Notes: generated from the sequence alone by a model not told the origin. DNA of 64,000 nucleotides from UBA7703 sp963667195 (GCA_963667195.1 OY762962.1:2418001-2482000); one strand, 5' to 3'; positions 9,312 to 18,679 are shown, counted from the first letter of the stretch. Numbers and translations are program-made.

Positions 9312-9929
9312 TTAAACTTGCTGCGGAATTGGTTTTCCCATCAGCCGCGCGGAGAGGTATGCGATAGCGCCGAACCCGACTCCGATCCAAATCCAGGCAT
9401 AATGCCAAAACGAGTTTGGCGAGAATATCAACCAAGCAGCCGGAATACTCCAAATCAGCAGAACGGCAATCGTGCGCGGAAGTTTCGCAATTCCCATCAG
9501 GAGCGAGGAGCGAAACACGAGCAGAACGGTCTTAGCTTCCAACGCGGGCGAAACGAATAAAAACGGAAGCGCGATCAATAGGACGAGCGCAAGAGCCGCA
9601 TACAGCGCGAGAAGCACCTGATGAAGCGGGAACGATGCGCTGATCGTGAACCGATAATCGGTGTAGAGCACGATTCCCGCGAAGAGCGCAATCGCCCAGA
9701 GCGCGGCTGCGCGCCGAAAATATACCCGAAACGCACAAAAGAAAGCGCGGGCATCGCAGGATTCTCCGCGTTGACGCGCAAAAAGGCAGGCGTAGAGCGC
9801 GGCGGTGGAAGCGCCAAGCGTGAGGATCGGAATCGAACAGACAAGCCAGAGCAGGTTGAGCAGCGCAACATCGGCCAGCAGGCTGAGCGCACGCATGATC
9901 ACCGAACTCTGACGAAACCAATTGCGCAT
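9312..9929 (-). CDS. YesL-family (DUF624) membrane protein
   Basis: 205 residues with about 5-6 membrane segments. LLWLVCSIPILTLGASTAALYA near the N-terminus is the hallmark of DUF624/YesL proteins, which commonly sit beside carbohydrate ABC importers in Firmicutes; their role is not established. AAGGAG lies 6 bases before the ATG; a TTG one codon upstream is also in frame. It follows the LacI regulator after 15 bases on the same strand, so both are one transcript and belong to the divergent sugar locus. Confidence 0.8.
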   Translation of the reverse strand: MRNWFRQSSVIMRALSLLADVALLNLLWLVCSIPILTLGASTAALYACLFARQRGESCDARAFFCAFRVYFRRAAALWAIALFAGIVLYTDYRFTISASFPLHQVLLALYAALALVLLIALPFLFVSPALEAKTVLLVFRSSLLMGIAKLPRTIAVLLIWSIPAAWLIFSPNSFWHYAWIWIGVGFGAIAYLSARLMGKPIPQQV

Positions 9930-9944
9930 CAATTGCTCCTTTTG

Positions 9945-10955
9945 TTACGCGGATTCTCGGATGACATAGTTGCACGGAAACACGATCCGGCAGGGAAGGG
10001 AATCGTCCCCGTTGATGCGGTTGAGCAGTATCTGCGCGGCGGCTTCGCCCATGCTCTCGGTCGGGATGTGTATCGTCGTGAGCGGTGGATTGGCGTACTT
10101 GGACATCTCGATGTCGGTCAGCCCGATGACCGCAACCTCGTCCGGCACCGAAACGTGCATGTTGGCGAGCGCGCGCAGGGTCGCCATCGCCATCAGGTCG
10201 CTGGTGGCGAAAAACGAGCGCGGCAGGTGGTCGCGGCCGAGGCGCTCGACCAGACGCGTACACGTGACGTCGTTCCAGTCGCAGTCCAGCACCCACTCAT
10301 CCGTGATGGTTAATCCAAGATCGAGCATGGTGTTGAGATAGGTGTGATATCGCCTGCACTGCTTCATGGGCATCTTGCCCTCAGAACCGCCGATAAAGCC
10401 GATCTCGCGAAACTGCTTTTCATAAAGATACGTGACCGCCATCTGCGCCGCCTGCTCGTGATCGTACTCGATATTGTCGATCTCGCGGTAGCCGGTGTCG
10501 ATTCCGACGATGAACGGCACCTTGGACTGCGCATATCGAAACGTCGCGTCGTTGAGATGCGACATCACGATGAGTCCATCCAGCGGCTCGGAGAACGTGC
10601 GGATGAGCGTTTCGCTGTCCTCAAGCTCGGTCCATGTGCGCACAAACGCTACTTCCGACCGGTTCTCGCTGAAATAGGACTCGATGCCGGACAGCAGAGA
10701 CAGATAGTATGGATCGGTGTATTTTCCGCCGCGCAGGTTCACGATGCAACCGATCTTTCGAAACGCGCCGGGCACGTTGGAAGCGCCTCGCTTGTGCTGG
10801 GTGGCAGGTGCTTTATAGTTGAGGTCGGCAATCGCTTTCCAGACGCGCTCTCTCGTTTCACCGGTCATTCGATAGGTGGTGTCGTTGTTGAGAACGCGGG
10901 AGACGGTGGCGATGGAAACGTCCGCAAGCTTTGCGACATCTCGGATAGTGCTCAT
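9945..10955 (-). CDS. LacI-family transcriptional regulator
   Basis: 336 residues. The N-terminal helix-turn-helix STIRDVAKLADVSIATVSRVLN is the LacI-family signature, followed by a periplasmic-binding-protein-like ligand domain. The frame is open 30 codons further, but the family starts right at this ATG, which has GAAAG about 10 bases upstream. Divergent from the Gfo/Idh and ABC operon, whose promoter region holds several ACGTAAC boxes that I take as its operators. Likely represses both directions until a sugar or its derivative binds. Confidence 0.92.
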   Translation of the reverse strand: MSTIRDVAKLADVSIATVSRVLNNDTTYRMTGETRERVWKAIADLNYKAPATQHKRGASNVPGAFRKIGCIVNLRGGKYTDPYYLSLLSGIESYFSENRSEVAFVRTWTELEDSETLIRTFSEPLDGLIVMSHLNDATFRYAQSKVPFIVGIDTGYREIDNIEYDHEQAAQMAVTYLYEKQFREIGFIGGSEGKMPMKQCRRYHTYLNTMLDLGLTITDEWVLDCDWNDVTCTRLVERLGRDHLPRSFFATSDLMAMATLRALANMHVSVPDEVAVIGLTDIEMSKYANPPLTTIHIPTESMGEAAAQILLNRINGDDSLPCRIVFPCNYVIRESA

Positions 10956-11006
10956 AGAATCACAACTTTCAGCGTTCGTTACGCGGTTGATGAACTGGTT
11001 GGATAT

Positions 11007-11059
11007 AACGTAACATAATAAGGATTCATCGTCAAGATCAAGCACAAAATTAACGTAAC
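11007..11059. promoter_or_regulatory. Two AACGTAAC boxes, LacI side of divergent region
   Basis: AACGTAAC occurs at 11007-11014 and 11052-11059, 45 bases apart. The central CG is usual for LacI-family operators. They lie where the regulator's own minus-strand promoter should be, suggesting autoregulation. Confidence 0.55.
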
Positions 11060-11099
11060 AAAATCCAAAAATAATTCCGAATCACTGGGGTAAACCTGA

Positions 11100-11128
11100 T
11101 TGACAAAGCGGAAAATCGCCTGTATGAT
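11100..11128 (+). promoter_or_regulatory. Sigma-A-type promoter of Gfo/Idh-ABC operon
   Basis: TTGACA (11100-11105), 17-base spacer, TATGAT (11123-11128). The start site would fall near 11135, immediately before the triple ACGTAA cluster. Confidence 0.8.
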
Positions 11129-11141
11129 ACAGCTAAACAGA

Positions 11142-11170
11142 GACGTAACACAACGTAAACGCAACGTAAC
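11142..11170. promoter_or_regulatory. Triple ACGTAA box, probable LacI operator cluster
   Basis: Three boxes spaced about 10-11 bases apart: GACGTAAC (11142), AACGTAAA (11152), AACGTAAC (11163). Spacing near one helical turn and location just after the predicted start site fit repression by the divergent LacI regulator. Operator role is inferred. Confidence 0.6.
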
Positions 11171-11187
11171 AATTCAGCGAGGGCACA

Positions 11188-12444
11188 ATGAGAATTGCAC
11201 TGATCGGTGCTGGCGAACGTGGAATCATCTATTCACAATATGCACATGAACAACTGGGACATACCATTTATGCGGTTGCCGACCCAAATCCGCAGAGAAT
11301 ACAGCTTTCAAGGGAACTGTTTTCCATTCCGGCGGAGAGATGCTTTCGGGACGCAACAGACCTGATCGCAAGCGCCCCGCAGATCGACGCCGTGATCATC
11401 GCCTCCATGGATCGTGATCACTTTGGGCAAACGATGGCAGCGCTCGACAACGGCTTGGACATCCTGCTGGAAAAGCCGATATCGCCGGATGCAAGCGAGT
11501 GCGTCGCAATCCGCGAGCGGGCGGAGGAGACCGGCTGCAACGTGACCGTTTGCCACGTGCTGCGATACGCGCCGTTCTTCATCCGCGTCAAGGAGATCAT
11601 CGACTCCGGCGAGATCGGGAAGATCGTCGCCATCGACCACACGGAGAACGTTGGAAACTTTCATATCGCGCATAGCTTTGTGCGCGGGAACTGGCGCAAC
11701 AGCAACGAGTCCAGCCCGATCATCATGCAAAAGAGCTGCCACGATATGGACATTCTCCTGTGGCTCACGCAGAGCTCGGCCGTGAGCATCGCCTCGGTCG
11801 GAAGGCTGAGCTACTTCAAAGAGGAGAATGCGCCGGAGGGAAGCGCGGCATGTTGCCTCGACTGCGCGGTGCACGAGAGCTGCCGGTTCGACGCGAGAAA
11901 AGCGTATCTGCCCACGATGGGAACCTGGCCTTCCCGCGTGCTGACTGCGGATCAAACCGAGGCGGGACTGATGAAAGCCTTCCGCGATGGCCCGTACGGC
12001 AGATGCGTCTTCCGCTGCGACAACAACGTTTGCGACCACCAGAGCACGGTGATCGAGTTTGAAAACGGCGTAAGCGCGACGTTTACGCTCTCCGGCATGA
12101 CGAACGACATGCATCGCACCATTCACGTGATGTGCGAGGACGGCGAGCTCTTTGGAGACGATCTGACGGGCGTCATCCGCGTGGTCAGGTTCCGCTCCAA
12201 CCAGACGGATGCCTATCAGGAGAGCGTGTTCAACGTAGGCAACGTCAGCGGCAACCACGGCGGCGGAGACGAGGGACTCGTGAGGGACTTTGTCGCGAAG
12301 CTCACGCAGCCGGACGCGATGGAGAGCCGTTCCTCGATTCGAAACTCGATTGAAAGCCACCTGATGGCCTGCGCGGCGGAGGAATCCCGCCTGACGGGTA
12401 AAACGATCTCCATGCGCGACTTCGAGCAGCGCTATATGAAGTAA
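11188..12444 (+). CDS. Gfo/Idh/MocA-family oxidoreductase
   Basis: 418 residues. N-terminal Rossmann fold with a GAGERG nucleotide loop (residues 7-12) and the EKPIS motif near residue 96, whose lysine is the usual catalytic residue; the C-terminal part is the alpha/beta substrate domain. Such enzymes oxidise or reduce sugars, inositols or their derivatives with NAD(P). A four-cysteine stretch (residues about 219-231 and later CRFDARK, CVFRCDNNVCDH) is unusual and might bind metal; this subgroup with extra cysteines is known among family members but unassigned. GCGAGGG ribosome site. First gene of the operon with the ABC importer. Confidence 0.85.
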   Translation: MRIALIGAGERGIIYSQYAHEQLGHTIYAVADPNPQRIQLSRELFSIPAERCFRDATDLIASAPQIDAVIIASMDRDHFGQTMAALDNGLDILLEKPISPDASECVAIRERAEETGCNVTVCHVLRYAPFFIRVKEIIDSGEIGKIVAIDHTENVGNFHIAHSFVRGNWRNSNESSPIIMQKSCHDMDILLWLTQSSAVSIASVGRLSYFKEENAPEGSAACCLDCAVHESCRFDARKAYLPTMGTWPSRVLTADQTEAGLMKAFRDGPYGRCVFRCDNNVCDHQSTVIEFENGVSATFTLSGMTNDMHRTIHVMCEDGELFGDDLTGVIRVVRFRSNQTDAYQESVFNVGNVSGNHGGGDEGLVRDFVAKLTQPDAMESRSSIRNSIESHLMACAAEESRLTGKTISMRDFEQRYMK

Positions 12445-12451
12445 GAGACAC

Positions 12452-12459
12452 TAACGTTA
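12452..12459. promoter_or_regulatory. TAACGTTA palindrome after the dehydrogenase gene
   Basis: Perfect 8-base palindrome in the 100-base gap before the solute-binding protein gene, matching the ACGTAA boxes around 11.0-11.2 kb. It could be a further LacI operator. Confidence 0.4.
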
Positions 12460-12544
12460 CGAATCAACCATCATCTCCCAACACGTCGATTATTCGTTCC
12501 GGCAAGGACGCCGGGACCAATGATAAAAATAAAGGAGGAAGATC

Positions 12545-13870
12545 ATGAAAAAGAGTATCGTAATCATTCTTGCCGCATTAATGGTGTGTTCATCGTTGCT
12601 GATGGGCTGCACAGCGGCGAAGACGGACGCCACGGCGGCGAACGCCGCGACCGCAGACGCCACCGAAGCTGCGGCGGAAACGGCAGCTCCGGCGGAAAAA
12701 GCGGAGCCAGTCGAGATCCACTATGCGTACTGGGCATCCCCGATGGACGACTTCTACGCAAAGTGCAAAGCGGAATTTGAAGCCGCGAACCCGAACGTCA
12801 CGATCGTGCTCGAGCCTACGGCATGGAGTGAATACTGGACGAAGCTGGAGACGGCAGCGACCGGCGGCAGCGTTGCGGACGTGTTCCACATGAACGGCGT
12901 CAACATCAAGAAGTATGCCGACGGCGGCGTGCTGCTCCCGCTGGACTCGTACATCGCGAGCTCCGCGCTGGATATGAGCAAATTCCCGCAGGCCATGAAC
13001 GACATGTACAATTTCAACGGTGCGCAGTACGGCATCCCGATGGACTACGACACCGTGGGACTCTGGTACAACAAGACACTCTTTGATCAGGCGAAGATCG
13101 CTTACCCGACCGATAGCTGGACCTGGGCAGACCTGACGAAGGCCGCAGCCGCCATCACGGCGCTTGGCGACGGTAACTACGGCATCGCGGCTGGATTCCA
13201 GGATCAGCAGGGCATCTACAACACCGTGTTTGCGGAAGGCGGCTGGTTTGTCAAGGGCAGCGAGAGCGGCGACACGTTCGGCTTTAACGAGGCGGGAACG
13301 CGCGCGGGCATCCAGTGCTGGGTCGACCTGATGAAGGCCGGATATTCCCCGAGCGAAGCTTCTCTGGAAGAGAACGAAGGCTATCTGCAGTTCATGGCAG
13401 GCAAGATCGGCATGATCTTCTCCGGCGACTGGATGGTTTCCTACTACAACGGCGCGGATTCCTCCGTTGCGGGCAAGTGCGATGTGGCAAAGCTCCCGCT
13501 GATGGAAAACGGTCAGAGAGCCTCCGTCATCCACGGCAAGGCGAACTGCGTCTCCGCGGCAACGCAGCATCCGGATGAAGCCTGGGCATGGGTGAACTAC
13601 CTTGCCGGCGCGGAAGCGAACAAGCGCCTCGGCGAAATGGGCATCGCCATTCCGGCAAACACCGATTACTCCTCGCTTTTCTTTGGAGCGTACCCGGAGT
13701 ATAATATGGGCATCTACAGCGACGCGGCGCTCAATTACTCCTTCTCGTATCCATCGTCGCTGACCCGCGCAGATTGGGCGGACATCGTTCGCACCGAGCT
13801 GCAGAAGGCATTCAAACTCGAAATCACGGTAGACGAAGCCTGCGATAACATCATGTCGCAACTCGGCTAA
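12545..13870 (+). CDS. Sugar ABC transporter solute-binding lipoprotein
   Basis: 441 residues. Signal peptide with lipobox LLMGC (Cys near 21), then an Ala/Thr-rich linker of about 35 residues, then an extracellular-solute-binding family 1 fold (YWASPMDDFYAKCKAEFEAANP, GDWMVSYY). Captures a carbohydrate outside the membrane for the two permeases downstream. AAAGGAGGAAGATC precedes the ATG. No ATPase gene is in this cluster, so a shared MsmX-type ATPase elsewhere must energise it (known for such importers, inferred here). Confidence 0.9.
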   Translation: MKKSIVIILAALMVCSSLLMGCTAAKTDATAANAATADATEAAAETAAPAEKAEPVEIHYAYWASPMDDFYAKCKAEFEAANPNVTIVLEPTAWSEYWTKLETAATGGSVADVFHMNGVNIKKYADGGVLLPLDSYIASSALDMSKFPQAMNDMYNFNGAQYGIPMDYDTVGLWYNKTLFDQAKIAYPTDSWTWADLTKAAAAITALGDGNYGIAAGFQDQQGIYNTVFAEGGWFVKGSESGDTFGFNEAGTRAGIQCWVDLMKAGYSPSEASLEENEGYLQFMAGKIGMIFSGDWMVSYYNGADSSVAGKCDVAKLPLMENGQRASVIHGKANCVSAATQHPDEAWAWVNYLAGAEANKRLGEMGIAIPANTDYSSLFFGAYPEYNMGIYSDAALNYSFSYPSSLTRADWADIVRTELQKAFKLEITVDEACDNIMSQLG

Positions 13871-13883
13871 GAAACAACAAACG

Positions 13884-13920
13884 TACGCCGCAAATCGGTT
13901 GTCGGCCGGTTTGCGGCGTA
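13884..13920 (+). promoter_or_regulatory. Intercistronic hairpin between binding protein and permease genes
   Basis: 15-base arms at 13884-13898 and 13906-13920 with one G-U pair and a 7-base loop, and no T run after it. Its place within the operon suggests an mRNA-stabilising or attenuating structure that keeps the binding protein in excess over the permeases. Confidence 0.7.
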
Positions 13921-13948
13921 TTGGCTTATGATGGGAGGAGAGGCGAAC

Positions 13949-14839
13949 GTGAACAAACGGACTCATCGCTTCGGGGACTGGGCTTGGGGATACGGCATGA
14001 TTTTCCCCCTGTTTGCCGGGCTTGCGATCTTTTACTATTATCCTGTTTTCAAGGTCTTTTACGATAGCTTTTTCACCGTCGGCGCGTTCGACAAGCGCTT
14101 GTTTACGGGAATCAGCAACTATGTGACGATGCTTTCGGACGGCGCGATGTGGAAAAGCCTCGGAAACACGATGATCTACGTGATCTGCATCGTCCCTGTG
14201 ACGGTCTTTCTCGCGCTGGTGCTGGCGGAGATGCTGAACTCCGGCATCAAGGGACGCAACGCGTTTCGCGTGATCTACTTTATTCCCACCGTGACCATGT
14301 CCGTCGCAATCGCGATGATGTGGCGCTGGATCTTCAACGGCGACTTCGGCATTCTCAATTATCTGCTTGCGCTCGTTGGCGTCTCTCCGCATTACTGGCT
14401 CAGCGAAGCGACCTCGGCCATCGTCTGCATTAGCGTGGTTTCGGTGTGGATGGGCGTCGGCCTCAACATGATCATCCTCTTAGCGGGCATTCAGGGGATT
14501 CCGGCGCACTATTACGAGGCGGCAAGACTCGACGGTGCCTCCAAGACCCGGCAGTTCTTCAGCATCACGATTCCGCTGGTGACGCCCACGCTGTTCTTCG
14601 TCGTCATCACGACCATGATCTCCACGCTGCAAATCTTCGATGTGATCTATATGATGATTGCACCAAAGAGCGCGGCGCTTAACGAAACGCAGAGCATCGT
14701 GGTATATTTCTTCCGCAACGCGTTTGAATACTCGAAAAAGGGATACGCCTCCGCGGTTGCGGTGTTCCTGTTTGTGATCATTCTCGGCATTACGGCGGTT
14801 CAGATGAAACTGCAAAAGAAGTGGGTGAATTACGATTGA
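13949..14839 (+). CDS. Sugar ABC transporter permease (MalF/UgpA type)
   Basis: 296 residues with six predicted membrane segments. The EAA loop YEAARLDGASKTRQFFSITIP near residues 195-215 docks the ATPase. GTG at 13949 is chosen because GGGAGGAG ends 8 bases upstream; ATGs at 13928 and 13931 overlap that ribosome site. Partner of the next permease. Confidence 0.9.
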   Translation: MNKRTHRFGDWAWGYGMIFPLFAGLAIFYYYPVFKVFYDSFFTVGAFDKRLFTGISNYVTMLSDGAMWKSLGNTMIYVICIVPVTVFLALVLAEMLNSGIKGRNAFRVIYFIPTVTMSVAIAMMWRWIFNGDFGILNYLLALVGVSPHYWLSEATSAIVCISVVSVWMGVGLNMIILLAGIQGIPAHYYEAARLDGASKTRQFFSITIPLVTPTLFFVVITTMISTLQIFDVIYMMIAPKSAALNETQSIVVYFFRNAFEYSKKGYASAVAVFLFVIILGITAVQMKLQKKWVNYD

Positions 14840-15702
14840 GAAGCAAGCAATTTGATTCTGAAGCAGTTCGGCCCTATCGCGCGGCAAAGCGCGATCTGGG
14901 GAAACTCGTCATCTACATCGTCTTGATCGCGGGCTGCGTGATTACGCTCGCGCCGTTTGTCTGGATGCTCCTGACCTCGTTTAAAACGCAGATTGAGGCG
15001 GTTTCCCTTCCACCGACGCTCTTGCCGAAGCAATGGGTCGGCACCGCTTATGCGACGCTCAAGGACAAGATTCCCTTCTTTCAAATGTACGCAAATACGG
15101 TGATCACTTCCGCAATTACCGTGCTTGGGCAGCTGCTGTTCTGCTCGCTTGCCGGATACGCCTTCGCGCGGATTCGCTTTCCCGGTCGGGATGCGCTGTT
15201 TGTGCTGTGCCTTGCGGTGCTGATGGTGCCAAGCTCGTTTTTCATCCTGCCGCAATACATCGTCATCCAGAAGCTTAAGCTGCTCAACACCCTGCACGCG
15301 ATCTATCTGCCGAACCTGTTCTCGGCGTTTGGCACGTTTTTGATGCGGCAGTTCTTCCTTTCGCTGCCAAAGGAGCTGGAGGAGGCGGCGAGGATCGACG
15401 GCTGCGGTCACGGCGGCGTGTTTGTGAAGATCATGCTGCCACTCGTCAAACCGGGGCTTGTCTCGCTCGGCATACTGACGCTCCGCTTTGCATGGAACAA
15501 CCTGATGTGGCCGCTGATCGTGAACACCTCGACCACGAAGATGACGCTCACGGCGGGCCTAAGCTACCTGCAAGGGCAATACCTCTCCGACTATCCTGCC
15601 ATCATGGCGGGCGCGCTGCTCGCCGTGATTCCGCTGATCATCCTCTTTGCGATCTTCCAAAAGCAGTTTATCGAGGGAATCGCGTTTACGGGTATCAAGT
15701 GA
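14836..15702 (+). CDS. Sugar ABC transporter permease (MalG/UgpE type)
   Basis: 288 residues, about six membrane segments, EAA loop LEEAARIDGCGHGGVFVKIMLP near residue 190. The TTG start overlaps the previous stop as TTGA, a usual sign of translational coupling; a GTG at 14821 is an in-frame alternative. Completes the importer with the binding protein and upstream permease. Confidence 0.88.
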   Translation: MRSKQFDSEAVRPYRAAKRDLGKLVIYIVLIAGCVITLAPFVWMLLTSFKTQIEAVSLPPTLLPKQWVGTAYATLKDKIPFFQMYANTVITSAITVLGQLLFCSLAGYAFARIRFPGRDALFVLCLAVLMVPSSFFILPQYIVIQKLKLLNTLHAIYLPNLFSAFGTFLMRQFFLSLPKELEEAARIDGCGHGGVFVKIMLPLVKPGLVSLGILTLRFAWNNLMWPLIVNTSTTKMTLTAGLSYLQGQYLSDYPAIMAGALLAVIPLIILFAIFQKQFIEGIAFTGIK

Positions 15703-15786
15703 CGCAACGCTTATGATATTGATCCGCGGGTGTTTCGCACGATATCGTTTTGTGATTTTCGGATGTTAAAATCCTCGCGTATATTG

Positions 15787-15792
15787 TATAAT
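15787..15792 (+). promoter_or_regulatory. -10 element just upstream of the flippase start codon
   Basis: A consensus TATAAT ends 6 bases before the ATGATG start. A -35 at the right distance (TGTTAA, 15764-15769) is poor. If used, transcription would start at about the first ATG, giving a leaderless mRNA. Confidence 0.4.
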
Positions 15793-15798
15793 GCAAGG

Positions 15799-17466
15799 AT
15801 GATGAAAAAAACGCAGAAGAGCTTTGTAAAAGGCGCAGCCATATTGGCTGGAATGGGATTCGTTTCCAAGATCATCGGGGCTGTTTATACCATAGCCTCG
15901 ACGAGCATTGTCGGGACGTACGGCATGTCGTTTTACACGATGACTTTTCCGGTCTACACGTTCCTGCTGGCGATCTCCAGCGCGGGATTGCCGGTTGCCA
16001 TCTCCAAGATGGTGTCCGAACGCGTGGCGCACAACGATTACAAAGCGGCGCACGAGGTCTTTCTCAAGGCTATCAAGGCGATGTTTGGCATCGGGCTTAT
16101 CACGACAATTTTTATGATTGTGTTTAGTAAGCCAATTGCAATAATGCTTGGAAGTGTAGATGCTAGCTTGACAATTAAAGCAATCGCACCTTCCGTGTTC
16201 TTTGTGGCAATCATCTCAGCTTACCGCGGTTATTTTCAGGGCATGCAGCAGATGATGCCGACAGCGGTGTCGCAAATCATTGAGCAAGTTGTCAAGGCCA
16301 TCGCGGGACTGCTACTGGCTTGGCTCTGGATCGGCAAAGGAGAAATCTATGGTGCCGCCGGCGCGGTCGTCGGTATCACCATCTCCGAAGTATTCGCTTT
16401 CATCTACCTTTCGATTCTCTACCAGCGGAGAAAAGCGGACTTTCACAGTGACATCATGAGCACCCAATATACCGATTTGACACAGCATATCGGGAGGAGG
16501 CTCATCTATCTGGCAACTCCGATCATCGTCGGAGCCTGCGCCATGCCGCTTGTGCAGCTCGCGGATACGACGATCATCACGAACACATTGAACGGCATGA
16601 ATAGTGTTGTGCTGTTAGGACAAGAGATCATACTCAATAAAAGAATTGTCCATTCGCTTTTCAGTCTCCTGACAGCATATGTAAACCCCATCGTCAACAT
16701 GCCTGCGGTGTTCTCGCTCGCGCTTGCGGTCAGCCTTGTGCCTTCGATTTCCACCTCCAAAGCGCGCGGCGACTTGAACGGAATTTCCAATAAGGCGGGA
16801 ATCGGTGTGAAGCTCTCACTTCTGATCGGGCTCCCGTGCGCAGCAGGCCTGTACCTGCTCGCAACTCCGATCATTCATCTGCTCTACGCGAAGTTAAGCG
16901 GTGACAATCTCTTGATCGCGGGACACCTGATGGAGATCATGGCGCTTGCGGTGCTGTTTTTGACCATTCTGCAAACCATGACGGGGATTCTGCAAGGCTT
17001 GGGCAAGACGTATCTGCCGGTGATCAATCTGTTTATTGGCATCGGAGTGAAGGTTCTCTTCAGCATTTTCCTGATTCGGATTCCCGGGATCAACGTTCAA
17101 GGCGCGGCCTATGGAACCGTGGCGTGCTACGCAATTGCGGCGCTGCTGGACGTGATCTGCGTCATCAAGTACGCCAAAGCGAAGCTGAGTGTTTTACAGG
17201 ATTTTGTCAAGCCGGTATTGGCGACTGCGTGCATGGGCCTCTTCGTGTATCTGGTCATGCCGCATGTGGCATCCGGCGAATATCCGCGGCTGATGACCAT
17301 CGGCGTGATCTTGGCTGCGGTCGTCGTGTATCTGGTCTTCACGCTCCTGGTCGGCGCAATCAATCAGGAGGATATGGAGTATCTGCCGGGCGGCAAGCGC
17401 TTGTCCGCCATGATGATCCGCCTGAAGATCTGGAAGGCTGCTCCAACGCGCAATGATGCGCAATAA
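15799..17466 (+). CDS. SpoVB/MurJ-like polysaccharide flippase (MOP superfamily)
   Basis: 555 residues with about 14 membrane segments. The start FVKGAAILAGMGFVSKIIGAV matches the stage V sporulation protein B/RfbX family, which flips lipid-linked cell-wall or polysaccharide precursors; SpoVB is needed for spore cortex. The frame is open 23 codons upstream, but family members begin here. GCAAGG is a weak ribosome site. Several such paralogues are usual in Clostridia, so a vegetative wall role is equally possible. Confidence 0.85.
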   Translation: MMKKTQKSFVKGAAILAGMGFVSKIIGAVYTIASTSIVGTYGMSFYTMTFPVYTFLLAISSAGLPVAISKMVSERVAHNDYKAAHEVFLKAIKAMFGIGLITTIFMIVFSKPIAIMLGSVDASLTIKAIAPSVFFVAIISAYRGYFQGMQQMMPTAVSQIIEQVVKAIAGLLLAWLWIGKGEIYGAAGAVVGITISEVFAFIYLSILYQRRKADFHSDIMSTQYTDLTQHIGRRLIYLATPIIVGACAMPLVQLADTTIITNTLNGMNSVVLLGQEIILNKRIVHSLFSLLTAYVNPIVNMPAVFSLALAVSLVPSISTSKARGDLNGISNKAGIGVKLSLLIGLPCAAGLYLLATPIIHLLYAKLSGDNLLIAGHLMEIMALAVLFLTILQTMTGILQGLGKTYLPVINLFIGIGVKVLFSIFLIRIPGINVQGAAYGTVACYAIAALLDVICVIKYAKAKLSVLQDFVKPVLATACMGLFVYLVMPHVASGEYPRLMTIGVILAAVVVYLVFTLLVGAINQEDMEYLPGGKRLSAMMIRLKIWKAAPTRNDAQ

Positions 17467-17509
17467 GGGAAGAGCAATTCGTTTTTGATATAACTTTAGA
17501 AGCAAACAG

Positions 17510-17540
17510 ACAGCCCGTCGTGAGACGGGCTGTTTGTTTA
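17510..17540. terminator. Terminator between convergent flippase and aldolase genes
   Basis: Perfect 10-base arms ACAGCCCGTC (17510-17519) and GACGGGCTGT (17524-17533), 4-base loop, then TTGTTTATG on the plus strand. The minus side is only moderately T-rich, so it may work in both directions with unequal strength. Confidence 0.8.
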
Positions 17541-17567
17541 TGCGTAGCTTCTTTGCTTTAAATGAGT

Positions 17568-18455
17568 TCAGGTAATGGATGCGGCGTAGATTTTCCGAAT
17601 GGAAGTCGCAAGCGTTTCGTTGAACTGATCGTCGGTTTGCGCGGCAGAAAGCCCCTCCGCCAGCGCGCGAGAGAAGCTTGCGATCAACCCGGGGTTGCGG
17701 GATAGCCTCTCGTTTGCTTCAAGCTGGCTGTAGCCGCCGGAGAGCGCAACAACGCGTAAGACCCGCGGATGCTGCATCACGTCCGTATAGAACCCGTCTA
17801 CCGACGGAATTGAGAGCTTCAACATCACGTCCGCATTCGCGGGAAGCGCATCCAGATGCTGAAGCAGGGAGCGCTTAAGCAATACTTCCGCTTGCGCTTT
17901 ATCCGCGCTGTGAATGTCCACTTCCGGCTCAATGATCGGCACAAGTCCGGCGGAAAGAATTTGCTTGCCATACGCGAATTGCTGATCCACGACGCGAGTG
18001 ACTCCTTCGGATACGGCCTCGTGAATCACCGAGCGCATTTTCGTGCCAAAGACATTTCGCTGTGTTGCCCGATTGAGGAGCGCATCCAAGCCCTCAATGG
18101 GTTTCATCATCTGCACGCCGCCTTCCAAAGGCGCGAGTCCTTGATCCACCTTTAAAAATGGCACGATACCTTTCGCTTGCCAGAGGTAGTCCGCCGTAAA
18201 TTGGCCTTCCACCTTGCGATCCATCGTCTGCTCGAACAGAATTGCGCCCAGGATAAACTCGCTGGTAAAAGTCGGGCTTGTCATGATTCTGGTGCGCATC
18301 TGGTGCACGAGATCAAACATCTCTTCTTCGCTGGAATAAGCATCATGCGAAATTCCGTAATGCTCCAGTGCCTTCGGAGTGCTGCCGCCGCTTTGATCCA
18401 GCGCCGCTAAAAAACCTTTACCCGTACGAATACGCTCTGTCTGCTTGCTGTTCAT
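17568..18455 (-). CDS. fda: Class I fructose-1,6-bisphosphate aldolase
   Basis: 295 residues, matching the short staphylococcal-type class I aldolase family (COG3588). Cleaves fructose-1,6-bisphosphate to the two triose phosphates through a lysine Schiff base; the expected lysine is in MLKLSIP near residue 200. LAALDQSGGSTPKAL near residue 15 is the phosphate/substrate loop. AAAGGAGG 7 bases before the ATG sets the start. Monocistronic. Confidence 0.93.
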   Translation of the reverse strand: MNSKQTERIRTGKGFLAALDQSGGSTPKALEHYGISHDAYSSEEEMFDLVHQMRTRIMTSPTFTSEFILGAILFEQTMDRKVEGQFTADYLWQAKGIVPFLKVDQGLAPLEGGVQMMKPIEGLDALLNRATQRNVFGTKMRSVIHEAVSEGVTRVVDQQFAYGKQILSAGLVPIIEPEVDIHSADKAQAEVLLKRSLLQHLDALPANADVMLKLSIPSVDGFYTDVMQHPRVLRVVALSGGYSQLEANERLSRNPGLIASFSRALAEGLSAAQTDDQFNETLATSIRKIYAASIT

Positions 18456-18679
18456 CGCAATGCCTCCTTTTGATTTTAGACCCTGATTTGGGGTGATACT
18501 CATATCTGTTATTTTGCTTTGATTTTACCAGCATGCGGGATACTGTTCTGTAACCGTGATACAAACGGATGTTTTGAAGAAGGAAACGAATCAGCGGCTG
18601 TGGATACGTTTACCGCCTTTGTTTACGATGAGTATAACACATTCGATCGATGTTTGATCCCGGCTGTGTGATGCGGCGT

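Noticed and set aside
12590..14392. 600-codon minus-strand open frame
   Set aside because: Antisense to the binding-protein and permease genes, with no ribosome site and no family features.
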